Source: Massilia frigida (GTDB lineage Bacteria; Pseudomonadota; Gammaproteobacteria; Burkholderiales; Burkholderiaceae_D). From it: a stretch of 64,000 nt of DNA. The stretch is taken from the NCBI RefSeq assembly GCF_011682175.1, contig NZ_WHJG01000004.1:186001-250000 (forward strand), in the 5' to 3' direction. The translations under genes were made by a program, and so were the position numbers. Below are positions 24,806-32,406 of the stretch, in pieces. Under the pieces are notes generated by a model. The model made no database searches. It saw only the letters and a program-made list of their open reading frames with translations, and was not told where the DNA came from. Numbering within the stretch: the stretch's first letter is position 1; each line of letters begins with the position of its first letter.

Positions 24806-27643
24806 TTATTTCAGGTGCAGCAGGCGCGCGCCATACACATCGAACTTGTTGGATGGACCTTCGGCGCCACCGGCCGCGCTGAAGGTGCTGTTACTTTGCA
24901 GGTAGCTCATATTATAGAAGTCGCTCATCTCCAGCGCGTACAGGCCGGGCTTGAGGCGTGTGCGCAAAGGCGTGGACAGCACCCCCGTCTTGCCGGTGCG
25001 CGCGTGCGGCAGCTGCACCACGCCCTGCGCCGCAATGCGGCCGGAGGCGTCTTTCAGGACCAGCCATTTTACGCCGCCGCTGATTCCCAGGTTGATCTGG
25101 TTGGCGCCATTATGGTAACGCACCTGCGCGCCGTACTCGCCGGCCTGCGCGATCCGCACCGCGCCGAAACGCAGGCGCTCGCCCGGCTTGCCCCAGTCCT
25201 TCACGTGCGGCTGCGCCACGCCGTCGACCATTGCCGGGACCTCGACCGCCACTCCGGTGCAGCGCGGCACGCTGTGGTGGCTGCGGTTGCCGGACACGGA
25301 AAACTGCGCCTCGATCGCGTAGCACGCGGCCGCCGGCGGGGCGCGGTCGCGCCACTCGCCGGCCGCCACCCCGGCCGCAACCAACTTGCCGTCGCGGTAG
25401 ACGTTGTACACGGTGCCGGCGCCATTGCCGTTGGCATCGATCCGCAGCGTGGCCGCTGTGGCCTCCTTGGCGATGGACGGCTCGCGCGGCCCGAAGACAT
25501 CCGGTCCTTCGGCGCAGGACGCCGCGTCGACGCGGCGGATTCGCTGGTCGCCTTGTTGCAGTGGGCCGAGCGCGATATCGATGGTCGCGTTGTCGGGCAA
25601 CTGGTCCCAGGCGATGGACTGCGCCGTGGCGGCGCCGTTCAGCGTGATGGTCTTGAGCGGGTAGTAGCCTGTTTCATTCGTCGCATCGGGCAGCGCGATG
25701 CGCACCGTGATGCGCTTTCCGCGCACGCTCAAGTTGTCGAGGGTGATGGCGGAGGCCGCGCCGAACACCTCGCGCCGCAGCTTGGCGGTGATGAAGGGGC
25801 GCACTTCCATGCCGCTGCCTGTCACGCCGACGCCGAACACGTTCCCGATCACCATGCCGAGATAGCCGCCGACCGACCATAGTTGGCGCTTCGAGTTGAT
25901 CACGGGGCCGATCAGGGCCGGCTGCTGTTCGTCGAGCAGCAGCGGCTGGCCCGAGATCCACTCCAGGTTTTCCATGTTCGACAGGTTCAGGGCGGCGCCG
26001 CGCATCAGCGTGTCGTACGCGGCGTCGGCCACGCTGACGTTGGCATGCAGGCTGGCGGCCTTGAGGCCGTAGGCGGTCACGAACGGCCAGATGGCGCGGT
26101 TGTGGTACACCGGCATGCCTTGCTGCTGCGGGTAGATCACGGGCGCGCCCATCGGGCCGTGCGGATAGCTGGCGAGGATGCGGCGTGCGCGTTCGCCATC
26201 GGCCACGCCGGTGACGATGGCCAGCGCCTGTCCGAGCCAGTCGAATTTATGCGTCGGCGCGCCGTCGAAGTGGGGCGCCGTCAGGCTGCTGTACATGCCG
26301 GCGTCTTCCAGCCACAGGCGCTGGTTGATGCTGCGCTTGAGAGCCGCCGCCCAGCCGGCGTATTTTGCCGAGCGCGCAAGGTCGCCGCTGTCATGCGCCA
26401 GCGACGCGGCCAGGGTCAGCGCCTTGTAGTGCAGGACGTTGGTGGACAGGGCTTTGGAGCTGGCCAGCGAGGCCAGGTCGCCCACGATCCATGCGGCGTA
26501 GCTCTGGTCGCGCCAGTCGAGAAAGGATTGTTCGCCCATGTACAGGCCGGAGGCGGCGTCGAACGCGGCGATGCGGTCGTTTTCCAGCGTGTTGACCAGC
26601 GCCTCCAGCGCGCGTGCGGCGAACCGTGCGCGCTGCGCCGGCGGCAAATGATTGAGCGCCGCTTCGGCGCCGAGCACCCAGGCCACGCGGTCGGTGCTGA
26701 CCGGCCAGCTGCCGCCGCTGCCGGTATCCTGGATGATCTGCAGGCCATCGGCGCTGCCAGCCACCTGCGGCACGCGCGCGATGCCGGGCCGGTAGCCGGA
26801 CAACTTGAAGTCGAGCGAGTTGCGCACCCGCTCCGGGTCGAGCATTGCAAGTCCCAGGTCGGCCGCATACGACAGGTCGCGCGTCCACACGTAATGCCAT
26901 TTTTCGCCGGTCTCGAAGCAGTCGCAGTCGATGGCATTCGCGCCGTTGTAATTGCCATCCTTGATCTGTGCGACCGCGTTCTGCTTCATTTCATCGAGCG
27001 CCAGCGCAAACAGCGCGTCGAAGGCAAGGCTGCCGCTACGCACCGTTGGCCTGTCCGCAGCTTCGCGGTAAGTCGTCGATGGCGGGCCGGGGTCGCGCAG
27101 CGGCATCGTCGTCGACTGGGTATAGCTGCGCAGGATCGCCCCCGTGTCTGGTGTCGAAAAGCGCACCGTGTCGCTACCGTACTTGATGGCGACGCTGAGC
27201 GCGTGGCCCTGGTGCGGATCGTCCGTGCTGGCGGGCGGCATGCCGGTCTGCGTCACGCGCAGCAGTGGCGCCGCAGGGTCGGAGGCGTCGACGGAAAAGC
27301 GCCAGATGGACGTCTTTTTGATGAGCAGGTAGTCCTCGGGCCCGGCCTTGGCCTGCATCTTGTAGCTGGTGCCGGCGGATACGGTGACGCTGGCGCTTGG
27401 GTCGATCACCCATTCGGCCGACCAGTCCTTGCTGCCGACCTTGAAGCCGTGGTAGCCGGGACTGGCCAGGACCTCCGCTTCGTACACGCCGTTGCCCTTG
27501 TAGGCCAGCGGATGGTCAAGGCCCCAGCCATTGAAGCCGCCGCGCAGGTACATGGGCGTAGCCAGCGTGCCGCTGTCGGCGATGCCGGCGGCGCTGGCCG
27601 AGAACAGGGCGGCGGCCGCCAGCAGGTGGGTGGACGTGAACAT
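24806..27643 (-). CDS. secreted six-hairpin glycosidase with N-terminal starch-binding-like module
   Basis: A 945-residue protein with signal peptide (LLAAAALFSASAAGIA). Residues 28-115 form a beta module similar to pullulanase N-modules (MYLRGGFNGWGLDH, GYHGFKVGS). The catalytic part (about 200-720) is an alpha/alpha-barrel: YVWTRDLSYAADLGLAML, GGSWPVSTDRVAW, GEQSFLDWRDQSYAAW, NLEWISGQPLL. This resembles glucoamylase (GH15) and GH63-type six-hairpin folds, but I cannot fix the family. C-terminal beta modules follow. TGATG overlap with the debranching enzyme gene shows cotranscription. Likely an exo-acting alpha-glucosidase on maltodextrin in the periplasm. Confidence 0.75.
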   Translation of the reverse strand: MFTSTHLLAAAALFSASAAGIADSGTLATPMYLRGGFNGWGLDHPLAYKGNGVYEAEVLASPGYHGFKVGSKDWSAEWVIDPSASVTVSAGTSYKMQAKAGPEDYLLIKKTSIWRFSVDASDPAAPLLRVTQTGMPPASTDDPHQGHALSVAIKYGSDTVRFSTPDTGAILRSYTQSTTMPLRDPGPPSTTYREAADRPTVRSGSLAFDALFALALDEMKQNAVAQIKDGNYNGANAIDCDCFETGEKWHYVWTRDLSYAADLGLAMLDPERVRNSLDFKLSGYRPGIARVPQVAGSADGLQIIQDTGSGGSWPVSTDRVAWVLGAEAALNHLPPAQRARFAARALEALVNTLENDRIAAFDAASGLYMGEQSFLDWRDQSYAAWIVGDLASLASSKALSTNVLHYKALTLAASLAHDSGDLARSAKYAGWAAALKRSINQRLWLEDAGMYSSLTAPHFDGAPTHKFDWLGQALAIVTGVADGERARRILASYPHGPMGAPVIYPQQQGMPVYHNRAIWPFVTAYGLKAASLHANVSVADAAYDTLMRGAALNLSNMENLEWISGQPLLLDEQQPALIGPVINSKRQLWSVGGYLGMVIGNVFGVGVTGSGMEVRPFITAKLRREVFGAASAITLDNLSVRGKRITVRIALPDATNETGYYPLKTITLNGAATAQSIAWDQLPDNATIDIALGPLQQGDQRIRRVDAASCAEGPDVFGPREPSIAKEATAATLRIDANGNGAGTVYNVYRDGKLVAAGVAAGEWRDRAPPAAACYAIEAQFSVSGNRSHHSVPRCTGVAVEVPAMVDGVAQPHVKDWGKPGERLRFGAVRIAQAGEYGAQVRYHNGANQINLGISGGVKWLVLKDASGRIAAQGVVQLPHARTGKTGVLSTPLRTRLKPGLYALEMSDFYNMSYLQSNSTFSAAGGAEGPSNKFDVYGARLLHLK

Positions 27644-29946
27644 CAGCGGTATTCCTTACGTTCGATGATGCCTTGCAAGGCATCCTTCGATTCGAGCATG
27701 GGGAAGCCGCCGGCGCGGTAGCGCCTGGGCGTCTGGAAAACGAGCTCGCCGATGTCGCCGGCGTAGCTGGCCTGGCGCGCACGCACCGCAAGCGGCTTGC
27801 CATCGACCGTGGCCTTGCCGCCGCCGGTCACCAGCAGGGCCGTCTTGCCGGGAGCGAGATCGAACGCGAGCTGCGAACGGCGCTTGTCGTCTTCCAGGAA
27901 GTTGAACGACACCTTGCGCGGCGTGGCGCCATTCAGGCGCAGCTTCCAGTGCTGCTGTTTGCCGACGCGGCGGAAATCGACGTCGATATTGTCGGCCGCG
28001 CCGAAGGGCAGGGCCGCATAAAACGTGCTCCATGCGGCGGGGATGGCGGGCGTGAAGGCCAGCGTGTTGTCGAGCAGGCGCGGGCGAAAGCCGACGTAGT
28101 CCTGATAGCCGTTGCGCGCATATTCGGCCACGCTCCATGATTGCGCCCAGGTGCCGGATGGTTTGAGCTTGCCGTCGTCGCCGGGCAGGGCGTCGAGCAG
28201 TTCGCTCATGTTCCCCAAGGTGCCCAGGCCGAGGATTTGCCGGCCCAGGTTCTGGCTCAGTTTCCACGCCAGGTCCTGGTAGCCGAACTTGTTCAGGGCC
28301 GTGACCGTGAAGCCGGCATTCCAGCCCCAGATGGTGCCCTGATGGTAGGCCGCATCCTTGTGGTGAAAGGCGGGATTTTCATGGCGCGGGTGGAAGTAGG
28401 GATCGTCCTGGCTCAGCGAGGCGATGCCGTAGGGGTAGAGCAGTTCGGACACCGCGTTGCGCGTCACGCGCGCCTGTACCTTGGGCGGGATGAAGTCGTC
28501 GAACGGGATCGACACCAGCATCAGCTGGTTGGGGCGGACCTTGGTATCGCGGCTGGCGTCGCCGCGCAGGCGGTCGGCCATGACGCTGCCATCCCAGTAC
28601 AGCTGGAGGAAGCTGCGTTGCGCCTTGGCGGCCAGTGCGTTCCACTGGCGCGCGCGGGCGTCGTCGCCCGCCTGCGTGGCCAGCCAGGCGCCGGTCTTGA
28701 GGGCGGTATGCCACAGGGCCTGGATTTCGACGGCGCGCGGGCCGCGTGCGGACCACGGGTCCTTGTTGTCGATGCGCGCGTCCATCCAGGTGTCGGCCGA
28801 ATCGTGCGCCAGCAGGCCATCCTGGTCGGCATAGTTGGCGATGGCGCCGTCGAAGTAGGGCAGGGCGAGCTGGTACATCTGGCGCGCAAACGCCTTGTCG
28901 CCGGTGTACTGGATGTACTCGAAGGCTTCGCGCAGCATCCACGGGGTGCCGTCGACGGTGTTGTAGATGATGCTGTCGCCAGCCGCGACGCGGTTGGGAA
29001 TGCGGCCGTACTCCCTGTCGCGCGGCTCGCGCAGGTTCTGGTAGCGCGCGAAGTTCGACAGCACGGCTTTGGCGTCCTCGAACTGGCCCGCTACGAGCAA
29101 GGTGCCGGGCAGCGCGATGAAGGTGTCGCGGCCCCAGTTGTCGCGGAACCAGGGCAGGCCGGCCCAGATGCCGGTGCCGAATTCCTCCACCACGAACATG
29201 CGGCTGGCCGCCTTGGCCCAGTTGAGCGCCTTGTTGTATTCGGCGTCGCTGGTGGACAGGTAGCTTTTGGTCAGCGCTTCATATAGTGCCCTGCGTTCGG
29301 CGCTGATCGGCTCACGCTTCACCAGCGCCAGTGCGCGCTCGCTGGCCTGGGCGGCGCTGTCGCCAAAGGCCACGACCACGGTCATCTCACGCGCCGCTTG
29401 CGCGCTGCGCAGGGTGAGGCTGTCGCCCAGCACGAAGGGGCGGTCGGCGGCGATGGCCGTGAACGGGCCGGCACCGCTTGGGTCGACCACCACCACGTCG
29501 CCGTCGCGGTGGATGGCGCCCGGCGCCTTGCGCAGCGCCTGCACCGTCAGTTCGGCGTCGGCCGGGTTGGTCAGGCGGATCGCGAGCGCGTGCTTTTTCG
29601 ATAGCAGCGCCATTTCCTCGGTGGCGCCGCCGGCGTGGCGCACGCGGTGGCCGTAAGGGAGTACCTGTTCGCTGGAGCGGGTGCGTTCGTTGCGTGCGCC
29701 GTTGACGAACGTGGCGTAGCCATCGAATACGGAGGCGTTCCTGATCGTGTAGCCGGCGCCCCTGGCATTGTTCTGGGTGTAGCCCTCGAAGTAGCCCGCC
29801 AGGTTGTCGCCCACCACGAACTGCGATTGCTGCCCGGGTGGGACGCTGATGGCCATGGCGTCGAAAAAGGCGTCCACGCCAGGTTTGCCGGCAATTGCGG
29901 TCAACGGCATGGCGATGGCGGCGGCCAGTGCGATCAGGGTCTTCAT
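27643..29946 (-). CDS. exported amylo-alpha-1,6-glucosidase (GH133-like debranching enzyme)
   Basis: A 767-residue protein with a clear signal peptide (LIALAAAIAMPLTAIA). An N-terminal beta region is followed by the C-terminal catalytic domain of glycogen debranching enzyme: AGLPWFRDNWGRDTFIALPG, GRIPNRV, YNTVDGTPWMLREAFEY, DTWMDAR, YHQGTIWGWNAGF. It hydrolyses alpha-1,6 branches after trimming. Relatives are mostly cytoplasmic; export here places it with the amylase in the periplasm. Its ATG overlaps the amylase stop (ATGA) and its stop overlaps the next start. Confidence 0.88.
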   Translation of the reverse strand: MKTLIALAAAIAMPLTAIAGKPGVDAFFDAMAISVPPGQQSQFVVGDNLAGYFEGYTQNNARGAGYTIRNASVFDGYATFVNGARNERTRSSEQVLPYGHRVRHAGGATEEMALLSKKHALAIRLTNPADAELTVQALRKAPGAIHRDGDVVVVDPSGAGPFTAIAADRPFVLGDSLTLRSAQAAREMTVVVAFGDSAAQASERALALVKREPISAERRALYEALTKSYLSTSDAEYNKALNWAKAASRMFVVEEFGTGIWAGLPWFRDNWGRDTFIALPGTLLVAGQFEDAKAVLSNFARYQNLREPRDREYGRIPNRVAAGDSIIYNTVDGTPWMLREAFEYIQYTGDKAFARQMYQLALPYFDGAIANYADQDGLLAHDSADTWMDARIDNKDPWSARGPRAVEIQALWHTALKTGAWLATQAGDDARARQWNALAAKAQRSFLQLYWDGSVMADRLRGDASRDTKVRPNQLMLVSIPFDDFIPPKVQARVTRNAVSELLYPYGIASLSQDDPYFHPRHENPAFHHKDAAYHQGTIWGWNAGFTVTALNKFGYQDLAWKLSQNLGRQILGLGTLGNMSELLDALPGDDGKLKPSGTWAQSWSVAEYARNGYQDYVGFRPRLLDNTLAFTPAIPAAWSTFYAALPFGAADNIDVDFRRVGKQQHWKLRLNGATPRKVSFNFLEDDKRRSQLAFDLAPGKTALLVTGGGKATVDGKPLAVRARQASYAGDIGELVFQTPRRYRAGGFPMLESKDALQGIIERKEYR

Positions 29947-31823
29947 TCGATTTCCAGGATCAATGCCGAGCGGGCCGGCAGGGTCAGTGTGCTTGCGAGG
30001 GCGTGGGTGGCGCCGCTGATGGCGTCGACGCCGGTTTTGGCGCCCTTGAGCATTTCGTGAAAGCGCTCCAATGCCAGGACGGCTTCCTTGTCGCCTTTGT
30101 TGAGCGCCACCATGACCTTGTTCCTGCCGTCGTGGCGGAAGTAGACGTAGGTGCCGTTTTCGGCGCCGTAGTGCATGGTCTTCCCGTGGTGGATGACGCT
30201 GTGCGACTTGCGCCAGTTGACCAGCTTCTTGACGTAGGCCTGGGCTTCGCGCTGCTGCGCGTTCAGTCCAGCGCCGCTAAAGGCGCTGGCTGCGTCGGCG
30301 CGCCAGCCGCCCGGGAAGTCCTGGCGGAAGCTGGCGTCGTCGCGGATCTTGGTTTCGCTGGTCATGAGCACCTCGGTGCCGTAATAGAACTGGGGTATGC
30401 GCGGCAGTGTCATGAGCATGGCGAGGCTCATCTTGTACAGCTTGAGGTCTTCGCCGACCACGCTGAAGGTGCGCGCGATGTCGTGGTTCCCCTCGAACAG
30501 CACCAGGTTGCCGGCGTCCGGATACACGTGGTCTTGCGCGAGCATTTCGTAGACGTCGGTGAAGCCGCTTGCGGGACCGGTGGCGGCGAGGGTGGCGCGG
30601 ATCGTCTCTGCCATCGGAAAATCCATCAGGCTGGGAAGGTAGCTGACGTAGCCGTCGAAGTTGACTTTGCCGCGCTGCCAGTGCGACACCACTGCCGGCG
30701 ACTTGTGCCATTCCTCGCCCACCAGGTTCAGATTGGGATATTCGGCCATCAGGCGCCGCGTGTACTCGGTGAGGAAGGCGCTGTGGGAGTAGCCGTACGT
30801 ATCGATGCGCAGACCGGACAGGCGGGCGTACTCGATCCACCAGATATTGTTTTGAATGAGGTAGTTGGCCACCAGCGGGTTGACCTGGTTCAGGTCGGGC
30901 ATGCTGCTGTCAAACCAGCCCCTGGTGAAGTTGGCGCGGTCCTGCTGCGATCCGTACGGGTCCTGCACCGACACGCGATGGTGCCGGGTGGGCGTGAACG
31001 TGCCGCCGTTGGTGATCCAGTCGGGGCCGGGGAGGTCGTTCATCCACCAGTGGTGGCTGCCGATATGCGACAGCACCACGTCCTGGATGATGCCGATGCC
31101 TTTCTTGCGCGCCTGCGCCGAGAGCTGGCGGTAGTCCTCGTTGCTGCCGTAGCGCGGGTCGATGCGGTAATGGTTGGTGGCCGCATAGCCGTGGTAGGAG
31201 TAGGCCGGCATGTCGTTTTCGACCAGCGGCGTGGGCCAGATCTGGGTGAAGCCCATGGCCGCGATGTAGTCGAGATGGTCGGCCACGCCGCGCAGGTCGC
31301 CCCCGTGGCGCCCGCTGCCGGCGGCGCGGTTGGCCTGCTCGGCCATGCCGGCGACGCTGTCGTTGGCCGGATCGCCGTTGGCGAAGCGGTCGGGCATGAT
31401 CTGATAGATGGCGTCTTCGCTGCCAAAGCCCTTGCGCTGGGCCGATCCGGCTTCGCGCGCATGCAGCTGGTAGGGGTAGCGGATCGTGCGGGCGCCGTCC
31501 TTGAACAGGATGTCGAAGGTGCCCGGTTTGGCGTCAGGCCCGATCAGCAGGTCGATAAAGAGGTAGTTGCGGCTCGCGACCTGGGTCAGCGCGTCGATGC
31601 GCACGCCCGGGTAGTCGATGGCGGGGCGGGTGTCGCCGATGCGCTCGCCGTGGACCATCAGCTGGAGCTTATCGTGCCGCATGCCGGTCCACCAGGATGG
31701 TGGTTCGAGATGGGTGATGCGGCCCGGCGGCGTCGGTGCCGCGCCGGCAAGGGCGGCGGCGCTCGCCAGGGCAGCCAGGGCGAACAGTCGGAAGAGGGGC
31801 GTGCGGCGGCCTGCTGGGGTCAT
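29943..31823 (-). CDS. exported GH13 alpha-amylase / neopullulanase (SusA-like)
   Basis: A 626-residue enzyme: signal peptide, N-terminal cyclomaltodextrinase-type beta domain (about 35-125), then a GH13 barrel. The four conserved regions are DVVLSHIGSHH, GLRIDTYGYS (nucleophile Asp), VGEEWH (acid/base Glu) and FEGNHDIAR (third Asp), followed by a C-terminal beta domain. It should cut starch, pullulan or cyclodextrins in the periplasm. First gene of a four-gene secreted enzyme operon; GGAGACCGC precedes ATG 31823. Two 15-bp operator-like palindromes (31864 and 31964) lie just upstream. Confidence 0.9.
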   Translation of the reverse strand: MTPAGRRTPLFRLFALAALASAAALAGAAPTPPGRITHLEPPSWWTGMRHDKLQLMVHGERIGDTRPAIDYPGVRIDALTQVASRNYLFIDLLIGPDAKPGTFDILFKDGARTIRYPYQLHAREAGSAQRKGFGSEDAIYQIMPDRFANGDPANDSVAGMAEQANRAAGSGRHGGDLRGVADHLDYIAAMGFTQIWPTPLVENDMPAYSYHGYAATNHYRIDPRYGSNEDYRQLSAQARKKGIGIIQDVVLSHIGSHHWWMNDLPGPDWITNGGTFTPTRHHRVSVQDPYGSQQDRANFTRGWFDSSMPDLNQVNPLVANYLIQNNIWWIEYARLSGLRIDTYGYSHSAFLTEYTRRLMAEYPNLNLVGEEWHKSPAVVSHWQRGKVNFDGYVSYLPSLMDFPMAETIRATLAATGPASGFTDVYEMLAQDHVYPDAGNLVLFEGNHDIARTFSVVGEDLKLYKMSLAMLMTLPRIPQFYYGTEVLMTSETKIRDDASFRQDFPGGWRADAASAFSGAGLNAQQREAQAYVKKLVNWRKSHSVIHHGKTMHYGAENGTYVYFRHDGRNKVMVALNKGDKEAVLALERFHEMLKGAKTGVDAISGATHALASTLTLPARSALILEIE

Positions 31824-31863
31824 GCGGTCTCCATTGCATCAGGGATGACTGCGCGTGCAGTCG

Positions 31864-31878
31864 CGTAGTATGGCTACA
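31864..31878. promoter_or_regulatory. HexR-like palindromic operator S1
   Basis: CGTAGT-ATG-GCTACA, 10 of 12 arm positions as in the best site at 32159. It is 41 bases from the amylase start, over the likely minus-strand promoter. Confidence 0.6.
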
Positions 31879-31963
31879 TGGTCTTGTTATCGATAAAGCA
31901 TACTACAGAAGAGGATGCCTATCAAACGCCGCCGACAGGAAGATATCTGTTCGGGCTTGCGGT

Positions 31964-31978
31964 GCTAGTTTAGCTACA
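31964..31978. promoter_or_regulatory. HexR-like palindromic operator S2
   Basis: GCTAGT-TTA-GCTACA, 9 of 12 arm positions; exactly 100 bases from S1. Confidence 0.5.
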
Positions 31979-32158
31979 TGACGTGTCGATGCGGTCTTTA
32001 TTGCACCGCCGTGAGCGCTTGCGGGGCGAAAATGCGACGCATGCCCTCGTTTTTACTACGGAATTTGCTACAAAAATGTAGTAACGATGAATTTCCAAAA
32101 AGGAGGATTGCACTTGTTTGGTGCGAAAATAACCCAAGGCAAGGAAAAAGATGGTTCA

Positions 32159-32173
32159 TGTAGTCGGACTACA
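32159..32173. promoter_or_regulatory. HexR-like palindromic operator S3 (perfect)
   Basis: TGTAGT-CGG-ACTACA, a perfect 6-3-6 palindrome and the reference for the other sites. Confidence 0.75.
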
Positions 32174-32191
32174 GTCACCTTTGCCATGTTC

Positions 32192-32206
32192 TGTAGCTGA
32201 AATACA
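32192..32206. promoter_or_regulatory. HexR-like palindromic operator S4
   Basis: TGTAGC-TGA-AATACA, 10 of 12 arm positions; 33 bases (about three helical turns) from S3. Confidence 0.6.
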
Positions 32207-32276
32207 ACGAGAATGCCCTGCGTGACGGGTAAGAGATGTAAAAACCGCACTTTTCCGTAGTCGTGCGCAACTCACG

Positions 32277-32304
32277 TTGACAGTGCATCTAGTTTTAGTA
32301 CAGA
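32277..32304 (+). promoter_or_regulatory. promoter of the TonB-dependent receptor gene
   Basis: TTGACA (32277-32282), 16-base spacer, TACAGA (32299-32304). The leader would be about 95 bases. Confidence 0.5.
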
Positions 32305-32406
32305 ATCGGCTCAGAGCGTCTTAGAACGTTGCCTTTGGAACCCGTGCAGTCGCCGCCATGCTGAAGATACGGGAAATGTGTAGTAATGATGAGATGAGGG
32401 GACAGA

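Larger units (their letters stand above)
31824..32406. promoter_or_regulatory. 583-bp divergent regulatory region, glycosidase operon / TonB receptor
   Basis: No gene is seen here. It is AT-rich for this genome and holds four palindromic sites (31864, 31964, 32159, 32192) plus separate half-sites ACTACA 31902-31907, ACTACG 32055-32060, GCTACA 32067-32072 with TGTAGT 32077-32082, CGTAGT 32256-32261 and TGTAGT 32379-32384. A second possible promoter TTGCCA (32181-32186) / TACAAC (32203-32208) overlaps the 32192 site. Confidence 0.75.
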
